DNA from: UBA3537 sp965662485 | Lineage (GTDB): Bacteria; Bacteroidota; Bacteroidia; Flavobacteriales; Flavobacteriaceae | Reading direction: 5' to 3' | Length of the DNA stretch: 52,469 bases | Assembly (NCBI GenBank): GCA_965662485.1 | Contig: CBFIIL010000007.1 | Span: 1 to 52,469 of the forward strand | Part shown: piece after piece, positions 25,374 through 33,909 of the stretch | How positions within the stretch are numbered: the first letter of the stretch is position 1 | Layout: every line of letters begins with the position of its first letter | Notes under the pieces: model-generated | What the model saw: the letters and a program-made list of their open reading frames with translations, nothing else | The model's database searches: none | Told to the model about the DNA's origin: nothing | Position numbers and translations under genes: made by a program

Positions 25374-25547
25374 ATGTTCGAATTTGATCAGTATTTAGGA
25401 TTTTTAGCATTTATGACCATCCTCACCATAGGTTTTTGGTTGATGATTTTTTTACTCACTTTTGCCATTCCGTACTGGTTATTTGGCTCAGCTTTTGAAA
25501 CGTTTAAAGAAAAACGTGCTGCTAAAAAAGCCAAATTAAAAGATTAA
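25374..25547 (+). CDS. Small single-gene-unit membrane protein (57 aa)
   Basis: A 57-codon gene beginning MFEFDQYLGFLAFMTILTIG. It encodes a short N-terminus, a hydrophobic stretch (residues about 8-40) that could form one long or two short transmembrane helices, and a basic charged tail ending KEKRAAKKAKLKD. It has its own consensus promoter and a strong terminator, so it is an independent and probably well-expressed transcript. Function unknown; no family recognised with certainty. The positive tail after the membrane segment predicts a cytoplasmic C-terminus. Confidence 0.75.
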   Translation: MFEFDQYLGFLAFMTILTIGFWLMIFLLTFAIPYWLFGSAFETFKEKRAAKKAKLKD

Positions 25548-25570
25548 TTTAAGGTCTTAAAATATTATAA

Positions 25571-25600
25571 AATCCAAACCGAAAGGTTTGGATTTTTTTT
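25571..25600 (+). terminator. Rho-independent terminator
   Basis: A perfect 10-bp stem AATCCAAACC/GGTTTGGATT with a GAAA tetraloop is followed by a run of T. It lies 23 bp after the 57-aa gene and just before the convergent end of the arsC-like gene. It is preceded by few A residues, so it serves mainly the plus-strand gene. Confidence 0.88.
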
Positions 25601-25601
25601 G

Positions 25602-25943
25602 CTATAAAATTTCAAAAATCTTTTCTTTTGGGCGGCCCACTATAGCCTTGTTGCCATAGACCACAATAGGGCGTTCTATTAGCTTTGGATGGTCTATCAT
25701 CGCTTGAATAAGTTCGTCGTTAGAAAGTGTTTTTCCTTTGTAATTGGATTTCCAAATGGCTTCATTTTGGCGTACCAATTCTAGCGGAGAAATACCAAGT
25801 TTTTCAATAATCATTTTTAACTCATCAAAAGCTAAAGGTTTGTCTAAATATTTTATAATTTCAAACTCTTTTCCGTGTTCTTCAAGCGCTTGAACACCCA
25901 AACGAGACTTGCTACAGCGAGGGTTGTGGTATATTGTTATCAT
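25602..25943 (-). CDS. ArsC-family glutaredoxin-like reductase
   Basis: 113-residue protein of the ArsC/Spx superfamily. It begins ITIYHNPRCSKSR with the single catalytic cysteine at C10, followed by the family segments EIIKYLDKPLAFDEL, GISPLELVR and the terminal ERPIVVYGNKAIVGRPKE with the arsenate-type arginines. It could be a glutaredoxin-dependent arsenate reductase, although no ars operon is nearby. Its ATG overlaps the prfB stop by 4 bases (ATGA), so it is translated as the second gene after RF2. Confidence 0.88.
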   Translation of the reverse strand: MITIYHNPRCSKSRLGVQALEEHGKEFEIIKYLDKPLAFDELKMIIEKLGISPLELVRQNEAIWKSNYKGKTLSNDELIQAMIDHPKLIERPIVVYGNKAIVGRPKEKIFEIL

Positions 25944-27050
25944 AGGGTTTGTGGTTTATCATCATTTTGGCCCATCATCATCAGATAGGATTTTAAAAAG
26001 GGCATTAAATCGCCATTCATTACAGCATCAACATTGCCAGTTTCATGAGCAGTACGAACATCTTTTACCAGTTTGTAGGGATGCATCACATAGTTACGAA
26101 TTTGACTGCCCCATTCAATCTTCATTTTACCCGCTTCAATATCATCACGTTGTGCCATTTGTTTTTTAAGTTCAATTTCATACAACTGCGATTTTAGCAT
26201 TTGCATAGCACGGGCACGGTTGTCATGCTGTGAACGGGTTTCTGAGCATGAAATTTGAATGCCCGTTGGTTTATGAGTGAGTTGCACTTTAGTTTCCACT
26301 TTATTGACATTTTGTCCGCCTGCACCACTGGAACGTGCTGTGGTAATTTCGATATCGGCTGGGTTAACCTCAATTTCAATAGTATCATCTACAAGGGGAT
26401 ACACATAAACAGAGGCAAAACTTGTATGTCGTTTAGCATTACTATCAAAAGGGGAGATGCGTACCAAACGATGCACACCATTTTCGCCTTTAAGCCAACC
26501 AAAAGCAAAGTCGCCTTCAAATTGTAGTGTTACGGATTTTATACCTGCCACGTCACCATCTTGAAGGTTGAGTTCTTTGATTTTAAACCCATTTTTTTCG
26601 GCGTACATGATATACATCCGCATCAGCATGCTTGCCCAATCGCAACTTTCTGTACCGCCAGCACCAGCCGTAATTTGAAGGACTGCACTAAGGGCATCGC
26701 CTTCTTCAGAAAGCATATTTTTAAATTCTAAATCTTCAATATGCTGCGTCGTTGTTTGAAAAAGATTTTCGACTTCAACAATGTCAGCTTCGCCTTCTTT
26801 ATAAAAATCATAAAGAACTTCTAAATCTTCAATTTGTTCTTGTGCTTTCTCGTAGTCTTTAATCCATTTCTTGTTAACACGTATGGATTTCATAAGCGTC
26901 TCAGCGGCTTTTGGGTTGTTCCAAAAATCTGGAGCGTATGTTTTTTCTTCATCATTTTGAAGAGAAATGCGTTTGGCATCTAAGTCAAAGATACCTCCTT
27001 AACGCGCCAAGGCGTTCCAAAAGATCTTTTATTTGATCGTGGGTTATCAT
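25940..27050 (-). CDS. prfB: Peptide chain release factor 2 with programmed +1 frameshift
   Basis: RF2 terminates translation at UGA and UAA. The gene is read in two frames. The first runs from ATG 27050 through 21 codons to CTT (26990-26988) and an in-frame TGA (26987-26985). A +1 shift at CTT-TGA-C skips the T at 26987 and resumes at GAC 26986, giving a 369-residue protein. The shift site is preceded by AGGAGG three bases upstream, the classical internal Shine-Dalgarno stimulator. The main body has the UGA-recognising SPF at 199-201 and the catalytic GGQ at 244-246. Low RF2 increases frameshifting, so the gene autoregulates. A -7 box lies about 18 bp upstream. Confidence 0.96.
26984..26999 (-). 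promoter_or_regulatory. RF2 programmed frameshift site
   Basis: The minus strand reads AGGAGG-TAT-CTT-TGA-C. The purine-rich element is 3 bases from the CTT slip codon, as in E. coli prfB (AGGGGG-TAT-CTT-TGA-C). The zero frame stops at the TGA after 21 codons, and the +1 frame joins the long RF2 open frame without another stop. Confidence 0.95.
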
Positions 27051-27067
27051 AAATTTATTTTGACTTA

Positions 27068-27075
27068 CAAAAATA
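27068..27075 (-). promoter_or_regulatory. -7 promoter box of prfB
   Basis: The minus strand reads TATTTTTG, an exact TAnnTTTG match, 18 bp before the ATG at 27050. It fits a short leader and supports the upstream start that requires frameshifting. Confidence 0.55.
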
Positions 27076-27130
27076 GAATTTATAGCACAGAAAGAAAATA
27101 ATATGTAGATTTACGTTCAAATTTTTTTCC

Positions 27131-28153
27131 ATGCAGATTGATTTACGAAGTGACACAGTAACAAATCCAACGCCGGGAATGATGGAAGCTATGCAAAATG
27201 CCAAACTTGGTGACGATGTATATGCCGAAGATCCTACAGTCAATGCCTTGCAAGTGCGTTTAGCTAAAATGTTTTGCAAAGATAAAGCGCTATTTTTCCC
27301 CACCGGAACCATGGCCAATCAAGCGGCCATAAAATTGCATACGCAACCAGGTGAGCAGGTGATTTGTGATAAATATGCACATATTTATAATTATGAAGGT
27401 GGCGGCGCATCTTTCAATAGTGGGGTGTCTTGCAAATTAGTAGACGGCCAAAGAGGTATGATGACTGCCCAACAAGTCATGGAAGCAATTAATCCTCCTG
27501 ATTTTTATCATAGCCCTTTAACAACTTTAGTCGCTTTGGAGAACACCACCAACAAAGGAGGTGGCGCCTGTTGGGATTTTCAAGAGATAAAAAAGATTAA
27601 ATCTGTTTGTGAAACCCATAATTTAGGATTGCATCTGGATGGTGCTCGACTTTGGAATGCCTTGGAAGCTACAAACGAAACCCCCGAACAATATGGTGCT
27701 GTTTTTGAAACTATTTCAGTGTGTTTGAGTAAAGGCTTAGGGTGCCCAATTGGCTCTGTTTTGATTGGCAATGAGGAGATTATGGAAAAAGCGTTGCGTG
27801 TTCGAAAAATGCTTGGAGGTGGTATGCGACAAGTGGGTGTACTGGCAGCAGCCGGATTATATGCTTTGGACCATCACAGGGCACGTTTGGCTGATGATCA
27901 TATCAAAGCAAAAGCGATTGGTGAAACACTTCAAAAATCAGATTATGTTGCTGAGGTTCAGCCCATTGAAACTAATATTGTAATTTTTGAATTGGCTGCA
28001 CATATTAATCCAGAAACTTTTATGAATAGCCTTAAATCCAAAAACATATTGATTAGTAATATGGGTGGTGGAAAGCTACGTATGGTTACCCACCTTGATT
28101 ATACAGATGATATGCACGAAAAACTTCTTGAAACTTTAGTGAGAATTTCGTAA
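27131..28153 (+). CDS. ltaE: Low-specificity L-threonine aldolase
   Basis: 340-residue PLP enzyme of the beta-eliminating-lyase/threonine-aldolase family, cleaving L-threonine or allo-threonine to glycine and acetaldehyde. It begins with the family hallmark IDLRSDTVTNPTPGM. The active-site region LHLDGARLWNA binds PLP and CLSKGLGCPIGS carries the Schiff-base lysine K201. Full length. It diverges from prfB over an 80-bp region. Confidence 0.93.
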   Translation: MQIDLRSDTVTNPTPGMMEAMQNAKLGDDVYAEDPTVNALQVRLAKMFCKDKALFFPTGTMANQAAIKLHTQPGEQVICDKYAHIYNYEGGGASFNSGVSCKLVDGQRGMMTAQQVMEAINPPDFYHSPLTTLVALENTTNKGGGACWDFQEIKKIKSVCETHNLGLHLDGARLWNALEATNETPEQYGAVFETISVCLSKGLGCPIGSVLIGNEEIMEKALRVRKMLGGGMRQVGVLAAAGLYALDHHRARLADDHIKAKAIGETLQKSDYVAEVQPIETNIVIFELAAHINPETFMNSLKSKNILISNMGGGKLRMVTHLDYTDDMHEKLLETLVRIS

Positions 28154-28189
28154 TTTTTTTATTTTTACATTATCCTGAATTTATTTACC

Positions 28190-30325
28190 ATGAGAACTAT
28201 TTTTTATTCATTTTATATTTTTTTTCTAATTCTATCTTGTAAACAAAACGCAAGTCAATCCACTATGACAAATTCTATTGAAACTCCAAAACCAAAGCAA
28301 ATCCATAAAGAGCTATTCAAACACGATGATGTGAGAATTGATGAGTTTTACTGGTTAAATGACAGAGAAAATCCTGAAGTTATTGACTATTTGAATCAAG
28401 AAAATAAGTATTATGAGGCCAAAACTGCTCATACCAAAGAGTTTCAGGAAGATTTGTTCCAAGAGATGAAATCAAGAATCAAAGAAGATGATAGCTCTTT
28501 GCCTTACAAATATAACGGCTATTGGTATATCACCAAGTATGAAAAGGGAAAAGATTACCCTATTTATACTCGTAAAAAAGAATCTTTAGACGCAAAAGAA
28601 GAATTGCTTTTCGATTGTAATGTTATGGCCGAAGGACATTCGTATTTTAATTTAAGAAGTATTAATGTGAGCCCAAACAATTCATTGGTTGCTTTTGCTC
28701 TTGACACCATTGGTCGAAGACAATATACTTTGCATATAAAGGATTTAAAAACAAATACAATTTTAGAAGATAAAGTTGATAACTGCACAGGAAGTAGCAC
28801 TTGGGCCAACGACAATATGACGTTGTTTTATACGCTGAAAAACGAAACGACATTACGCTCAGAAGCTATTTACAAACATAAACTTGGAACAAATTCGAAT
28901 GATGACCAATTAGTTTATGAAGAAAAAGATGACACCTTTGGCGTTGGAGTTTATAAGACAAAATCAAAAAAATATTTAGTCATTTCGAGTTATAGTACGC
29001 TAACGACCGAATACCAAATTTTGAATGCCAATACACCAGATAAAAAGTTTAAAGTATTTCAGCCTCGTACACGTGGATTGGAATATTCAATTTCACACTT
29101 TAACGATTCTTTTTATGTGCTTTCTAATGCCGATGACGCTCAAAATTTTAAATTGTCTAAAACATCTGAAAACAACACCGAAAAGCGTTACTGGAAAGAT
29201 GTTATTCCTCATAGAAAAGATGTTTTATTGGAAGGTATAGATATATTTAAAGACTTTTTGGTAGTTTCCGAGAGAAAAAATGGGCTAAATCAAATCAAAA
29301 TTGAACGCTGGGATGGATCTAACAGTTATTATTTGCCTTTTGATAGTGAAACCTACACAGCGTATACGACTACAAATATTGATTTTAATACTGACGTTTT
29401 ACGCTATGGCTATCAGTCCATGACAACACCTTCATCTGTGATTGATTTTAACATGGTTACAAAAGAGAAAACCATTAAAAAAGAGCAAGAAGTTTTGGGA
29501 GGAAAATTTAAAAAGGAAAACTATGTTTCTGAACGTCTATGGGCAACAGCAACAGACGGAACAAAAATTCCTATCTCATTAGTGCGTCATAAGGATACCC
29601 AAAAAAGTACTGAAACACCACTGCTTTTGTACGCCTATGGGTCTTATGGAGCAACAATAGATCCTTATTTTTCGACAGTACGTTTGAGTTTGTTAGATCG
29701 TGGATTTATTTATGCCATTGCACACATTAGAGGTGGTCAATACCTTGGTCGTCAATGGTACGAGGATGGAAAATTATTAAAAAAGAAAAATACATTTACA
29801 GATTTTATTGACTGTTCAAAATATCTCATAAAAGAGGGATACACTTCTGCCAAGCATCATTACGCAATGGGAGGAAGCGCAGGAGGATTACTAATGGGAG
29901 CAGTGGTTAATATGGCGCCAGAATATTATAATGGTGTAGTTGCCGCAGTTCCTTTTGTTGATGTTATCACAACCATGTTGGACGATAGTATACCGCTCAC
30001 AACTGGCGAATATGATGAATGGGGGAATCCCAATGATAAAACATATTACGATTATATGAAGTCGTATTCTCCCTATGATAATGTAATTAATCAGCAATAC
30101 CCAAATATGCTAATTACTGCTGGGCTTCATGATTCTCAAGTACAATATTGGGAGCCTGCAAAATGGATAGCTAGGTTGCGACTTCAACCTAAAAACACAT
30201 CAAATCTGTTCTTAAAAACCAATATGGATGCCGGTCATGGGGGTGCATCAGGACGTTTTGAAGCAATCAAAGAGGTTGCTTCCGAATACTCTTTTTTACT
30301 AGATCTAGAATCTGTAACTAATTAA
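28190..30325 (+). CDS. ptrB: S9A serine peptidase, oligopeptidase B-like lipoprotein
   Basis: 711-residue prolyl-oligopeptidase-family peptidase. An N-terminal lipoprotein signal (MRTIFYSFYIFFLILSC, C17) predicts attachment to an envelope membrane, unlike cytoplasmic E. coli oligopeptidase B. The beta-propeller spans about 100-430. The catalytic alpha/beta hydrolase domain has GGSAGG with nucleophile S563, D648 in GLHDSQV and H683 in DAGHGG. Acidic residues in the catalytic domain agree with cleavage after basic residues. It is 36 bp after the threonine aldolase gene and may share its transcript. Confidence 0.9.
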   Translation: MRTIFYSFYIFFLILSCKQNASQSTMTNSIETPKPKQIHKELFKHDDVRIDEFYWLNDRENPEVIDYLNQENKYYEAKTAHTKEFQEDLFQEMKSRIKEDDSSLPYKYNGYWYITKYEKGKDYPIYTRKKESLDAKEELLFDCNVMAEGHSYFNLRSINVSPNNSLVAFALDTIGRRQYTLHIKDLKTNTILEDKVDNCTGSSTWANDNMTLFYTLKNETTLRSEAIYKHKLGTNSNDDQLVYEEKDDTFGVGVYKTKSKKYLVISSYSTLTTEYQILNANTPDKKFKVFQPRTRGLEYSISHFNDSFYVLSNADDAQNFKLSKTSENNTEKRYWKDVIPHRKDVLLEGIDIFKDFLVVSERKNGLNQIKIERWDGSNSYYLPFDSETYTAYTTTNIDFNTDVLRYGYQSMTTPSSVIDFNMVTKEKTIKKEQEVLGGKFKKENYVSERLWATATDGTKIPISLVRHKDTQKSTETPLLLYAYGSYGATIDPYFSTVRLSLLDRGFIYAIAHIRGGQYLGRQWYEDGKLLKKKNTFTDFIDCSKYLIKEGYTSAKHHYAMGGSAGGLLMGAVVNMAPEYYNGVVAAVPFVDVITTMLDDSIPLTTGEYDEWGNPNDKTYYDYMKSYSPYDNVINQQYPNMLITAGLHDSQVQYWEPAKWIARLRLQPKNTSNLFLKTNMDAGHGGASGRFEAIKEVASEYSFLLDLESVTN

Positions 30326-30342
30326 AATTTGAAAAAAATGCT

Positions 30343-30350
30343 TATTTTTG
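30343..30350 (+). promoter_or_regulatory. -7 promoter box before the cysteine-synthase-like gene
   Basis: TATTTTTG matches TAnnTTTG and lies 17 bp before the ATG at 30368, indicating a transcription start separate from the peptidase gene. Confidence 0.5.
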
Positions 30351-30367
30351 TAGTCTAAACTAATTGT

Positions 30368-31414
30368 ATGCCATTAGACCAAGAATCTAAAATTTATAAT
30401 AATGTTTTGGAACTTGTGGGAAATACACCACTTGTAAAACTTAATCTTATTACAAAAAACTTTCCTGGAACTTACATTGCAAAGTTAGAGGCTTTCAATC
30501 CTGGGCAGTCTTCCAAAGATCGTATTGCATTGCACATCATTGAACAAGCCGAAAGAAAAGGTATTTTGAAGCCTGGCGATACAATTATTGAAACAACATC
30601 CGGAAATACAGGTTTTAGTATAGCAATGGTGAGTATTATCAAAGGTTATGATTGTATTTTAGCGGTGAGTTCAAAATCTTCTCCTGATAAGGTTGATATG
30701 CTCAAAAGTATGGGTGCAAAAGTGTATGTTTGTCCAGCAAATGTAAAGGCAGACGACCCCCGTTCATATTATGAAGTTGCAAAACGTTTACATGAAGAAA
30801 TTGAAGGATCAGTTTATATCAATCAATATTTTAATGCCTTAAATACTGAAGCACATTTTAAAACAACAGGTCCAGAGATTTGGAAGCAAACCAACGGAAA
30901 AATCACACATTTAGTAGCGTGTAGTGGAACAGGAGGGACAATATCTGGAACAGCTCAGTATCTTAAATCTCAAAATCCAGATATTAAAATAATAGGCGTA
31001 GATGCCTACGGGTCTGTTTTAAAAAAATATCACGAAACACGTGAATTTGATACCAATGAAATTTATCCATATCGCATTGAAGGATTAGGAAAAAATTTAA
31101 TTCCAACCGCAACCGATTTTGATGCCATTGATGATTTTATAAAAGTTACAGACGAAGACAGTGCACATACTGCACGTGAATTGGCCCATACCGAAGGTAT
31201 TTTTGGAGGCTACACTTCTGGAGCTGTTGTACAAGCTGTAAAGCAATTGCAAAAACAGTCTGTTTTTGATGAATCTGACGTTGTAGTTATGATTTTTCCA
31301 GATCATGGCTCGCGCTATATGAGTAAGGTTTTTAACGATAAATGGATGGAAGATCAAGGGTTCATGGACGAAACACTCAAGCCCTCTAACAAGTCCATTG
31401 AGTACGTCAAATAG
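30368..31414 (+). CDS. PLP-dependent cysteine-synthase-family enzyme, candidate cysteate synthase (CapA-like)
   Basis: 348-residue fold-type II PLP enzyme. The Schiff-base lysine is K50 in NPGQSSKDR, the PLP-phosphate and substrate loops are TTSGNTG (76-82) and CSGTGGTISG, and the C-terminus is typical of cysteine synthase/cystathionine beta-synthase relatives. Generic annotation would be cysteine synthase family. The next gene encodes an alpha-oxoamine synthase, and this pair matches the capnine (sulfonolipid) pathway of Bacteroidota, where a cysteine-synthase homologue makes L-cysteate from O-phosphoserine and sulfite. The specific function is inferred from context; the family call is firm. 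Alternatives are cysteine synthase or cystathionine beta-synthase. Confidence 0.82.
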   Translation: MPLDQESKIYNNVLELVGNTPLVKLNLITKNFPGTYIAKLEAFNPGQSSKDRIALHIIEQAERKGILKPGDTIIETTSGNTGFSIAMVSIIKGYDCILAVSSKSSPDKVDMLKSMGAKVYVCPANVKADDPRSYYEVAKRLHEEIEGSVYINQYFNALNTEAHFKTTGPEIWKQTNGKITHLVACSGTGGTISGTAQYLKSQNPDIKIIGVDAYGSVLKKYHETREFDTNEIYPYRIEGLGKNLIPTATDFDAIDDFIKVTDEDSAHTARELAHTEGIFGGYTSGAVVQAVKQLQKQSVFDESDVVVMIFPDHGSRYMSKVFNDKWMEDQGFMDETLKPSNKSIEYVK

Positions 31415-31498
31415 CCCATTTATTTTTATTGCCCCAACTTTATTTTCTACGGAGCTTTATAATTTTAAAAATCATTATGTTTTGAGTATTTTATTGCA

Positions 31499-31506
31499 TA
31501 ATTTTG
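31499..31506 (+). promoter_or_regulatory. -7 promoter box before the alpha-oxoamine synthase gene
   Basis: TAATTTTG matches TAnnTTTG and is 25 bp before the ATG at 31532. A TTTTG lies upstream at a shorter than usual spacing (about 14). The gene may therefore be transcribed on its own as well as with its upstream partner. Confidence 0.5.
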
Positions 31507-31531
31507 AAAACTAAACCAACAAAAAACTTAG

Positions 31532-32791
31532 ATGAGAGATTTATTTGAGAAGATATACAAAGACAAAGGGCCACTAGGGAAGTGGGCAAGTCAAGCAGAG
31601 GGGTATTTTGTATTTCCAAAGTTAGAAGGACAGATTTCTAATCGAATGAAATTTCAAGGAAAAGATGTCATTACTTGGAGTATAAACGATTATTTGGGTC
31701 TTGCCAATCATCCAGAAGTGCGTAAGGTTGATGCCAACGCTTCTAGCGAGTATGGTTCTGCCTATCCAATGGGTGCTCGAATGATGTCTGGACATACAGA
31801 ATTACACGAGCAATTGCAACAAGAATTAGCAGCATTTGTAAATAAAGAAGCAGCTTATGTTTTAAACTTTGGTTACCAAGGCATTATGTCAACAATTGAC
31901 GCCCTTGTAGGTAAGGATGATATCATTGTTTACGATGTTGATGCTCATGCATGTATCATTGATGGTGTGCGTTTACACATGGGAAAACGCTTTACATATA
32001 AGCACAATGACATTGAAAGTTTAGAAAAAAACTTGGAACGTGCTACTAAAATGGCAGAGCAAACAGGTGGTGGTATTCTTGTAATATCAGAAGGTGTCTT
32101 TGGTATGCGCGGAGAACAAGGTCGACTCAAAGAAATTGCAGCCTTGAAGAAAAAATTTAATTTCCGTTTTCTTGTCGATGATGCACATGGTTTTGGAACA
32201 TTAGGAGCAACAGGTGCAGGAGCAGGCGAGGAGCAAGGCGTTCAAAACGATATAGATGTATATTTTGCAACTTTCGCAAAATCTATGGCGAGTACTGGTG
32301 CATTTATTGCTGCGGATCAAGAAATTATAGATTATTTAAAATATAATTTACGCTCACAAATGTTTGCAAAATCATTGCAAATGCAATTGGTTAAAGGTGC
32401 TCTTAAGCGTTTAGACATGATTAGAACTATGCCCGAGCTTAAACAAAATCTTTGGAAAATTGTTGATGCGCTTCAATCTGGCCTTAAGGAGCGAGGGTTT
32501 GATATTGGAACAACTCAAAGTTGCGTTACTCCAGTTTACCTCAAAGGAAGTATTCCTGAAGCAATGGCATTAGTGAAAGATTTACGAGAAAATTATGGTA
32601 TTTTTTGTTCAATTGTTGTGTATCCTGTTATTCCTAAAGGATTAATTCTATTACGAATGATACCAACAGCAATGCATACACTAGAAGACGTTGAAGAAAC
32701 CCTTCATGCATTTTCTAGCATTAGAGAACGACTAAATTCCGGACTTTACAAAAGACTTTCTGCTGCAGTATCTGCAGCCATGGGCGAGTAA
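31532..32791 (+). CDS. Alpha-oxoamine synthase: candidate cysteate acyltransferase (CapB-like) or serine palmitoyltransferase
   Basis: 419-residue fold-type I PLP enzyme of the group containing serine palmitoyltransferase, KBL and BioF. The catalytic histidine is in DDAHGFGTLG (D216-G222), and the PLP lysine is K250 in TFAKSMAS. The N-terminal FEKIYKDKGPLGKWASQAEGYFVFP differs from BioF. In flavobacteria this type condenses a fatty acyl thioester with L-cysteate to make 3-keto-capnine, or with serine to make 3-ketosphinganine. The cysteine-synthase-like neighbour favours the cysteate route, but sequence alone does not exclude serine. Both products are long-chain bases of envelope lipids linked to gliding in Flavobacterium. 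Confidence 0.85.
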   Translation: MRDLFEKIYKDKGPLGKWASQAEGYFVFPKLEGQISNRMKFQGKDVITWSINDYLGLANHPEVRKVDANASSEYGSAYPMGARMMSGHTELHEQLQQELAAFVNKEAAYVLNFGYQGIMSTIDALVGKDDIIVYDVDAHACIIDGVRLHMGKRFTYKHNDIESLEKNLERATKMAEQTGGGILVISEGVFGMRGEQGRLKEIAALKKKFNFRFLVDDAHGFGTLGATGAGAGEEQGVQNDIDVYFATFAKSMASTGAFIAADQEIIDYLKYNLRSQMFAKSLQMQLVKGALKRLDMIRTMPELKQNLWKIVDALQSGLKERGFDIGTTQSCVTPVYLKGSIPEAMALVKDLRENYGIFCSIVVYPVIPKGLILLRMIPTAMHTLEDVEETLHAFSSIRERLNSGLYKRLSAAVSAAMGE

Positions 32792-32793
32792 TT

Positions 32794-33909
32794 TTATAAA
32801 CTTTTTCTGTACGTACAGCGTTTTTTAATCAATTTTGGATTAAAATCTCTCCATAATTTATGGATTTCAAGATTATCTGAAAGTTCAGGAGTTCTTCGGC
32901 ATTCTGTTATTCCTTTAACTTCAAAAGTTTTGTGATACTCACTAAAAATAAGAGCATGTACCCCTTTGTTTTGGTAGTCTGGATGTACTCCAATTAAGAA
33001 GAAATTTACAGATTTAGCCTTTTTAGCTTTCAATATTTTTAGAAATCCAAACGGAAACAACTTTCCTTTTATCTGTTGTAGTGCTTTTGCAAAAGATGGC
33101 ATCACAACTGCAAAGGCAATAAGGTCATCATTTGAATCAACAACAAACTTGATATATTCTGGATTAATAAAATTCAAAAACTTCTTTTTCATATAGGCTT
33201 TTTGAAGCTCTGTAATTTTTACAAATGAAGATAGTCTTGAATAGCTCAAGTTAAATAAATCAAACATTTTATCTGCATAAGCCATGACTTCTTTTGTAGA
33301 AGTAAAATTTAAAGATTTAAGTCCATATCGTTTTTCAATAACCTCGCTTAAGCGCTTAAATTTTTCAATTTTTATATCAGAAAAAGCGTGTTTATATTCT
33401 AAGTATTCTTTTTCAATAGTAAAGTTGTTTGTTTCTAAATGTGTAGCATAATAGGGATGATTGTACCAAGAAATCATCGTTCCAATTTCATCGAAACCAT
33501 ATGTAAGCACACCAACTTTATCCAAATTTGAAAACCCAACAGGACCTTCCATATACTCAAGTTGATGTAGTTTTCCAATTTCTGAAACTTTATTTAGTAA
33601 CGCTTTGCTGACTTCTTTATCATCAATAAAATCAAACCATCCAAAACGCATTTTTTTTACGTTTTGCTCATTGATTTCAATCCAATTGACAATAGCTGCC
33701 ACTCGCCCAACAATGATATTGTTTTTGTATGCCAAAAAAAGACGAGCTTCTGCATCTTTAAGAATAGGATTTTTAGTTGTATCAAAAACATTCAACTCTT
33801 CGCTTATTATTGGAGGCACCCAATTCGTAGAATTTTTATATAATTTAAAGGGAAATTTTACAAATGCTTTTCTTCCTTCCTTAGAAAAAACTTCTTTTAT
33901 TTCAATCAT
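32794..33909 (-). CDS. GNAT-fold acyltransferase-like protein
   Basis: 371-residue protein with a duplicated acyl-CoA N-acyltransferase (GNAT) fold. The N-terminal part has KFPFKLYKNSTNWVPPI and FLAYKNNIIVGRVAAIVN, and the C-terminal part has FFLIGVHPDYQNKGVHALIFSEYHK, a clear acetyl/acyl-CoA pyrophosphate-binding segment. Proteins of this type are widespread in Bacteroidota with no assigned role. GNAT proteins have been shown to act as bacterial ceramide synthases, so N-acylation of capnine or sphinganine made by the convergent neighbour is a reasonable guess, but it is inference. The ATG overlaps the stop of the upstream outer-membrane gene (ATGA), so the two are coupled. Confidence 0.75.
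   Translation of the reverse strand: MIEIKEVFSKEGRKAFVKFPFKLYKNSTNWVPPIISEELNVFDTTKNPILKDAEARLFLAYKNNIIVGRVAAIVNWIEINEQNVKKMRFGWFDFIDDKEVSKALLNKVSEIGKLHQLEYMEGPVGFSNLDKVGVLTYGFDEIGTMISWYNHPYYATHLETNNFTIEKEYLEYKHAFSDIKIEKFKRLSEVIEKRYGLKSLNFTSTKEVMAYADKMFDLFNLSYSRLSSFVKITELQKAYMKKKFLNFINPEYIKFVVDSNDDLIAFAVVMPSFAKALQQIKGKLFPFGFLKILKAKKAKSVNFFLIGVHPDYQNKGVHALIFSEYHKTFEVKGITECRRTPELSDNLEIHKLWRDFNPKLIKKRCTYRKSL

Noticed and set aside
25940..27050. prfB as a frameshifted pseudogene or a shorter gene starting at 26893
   Set aside because: The exact RF2 frameshift signal, correct frame order and normal total length of 369 residues show programmed recoding.
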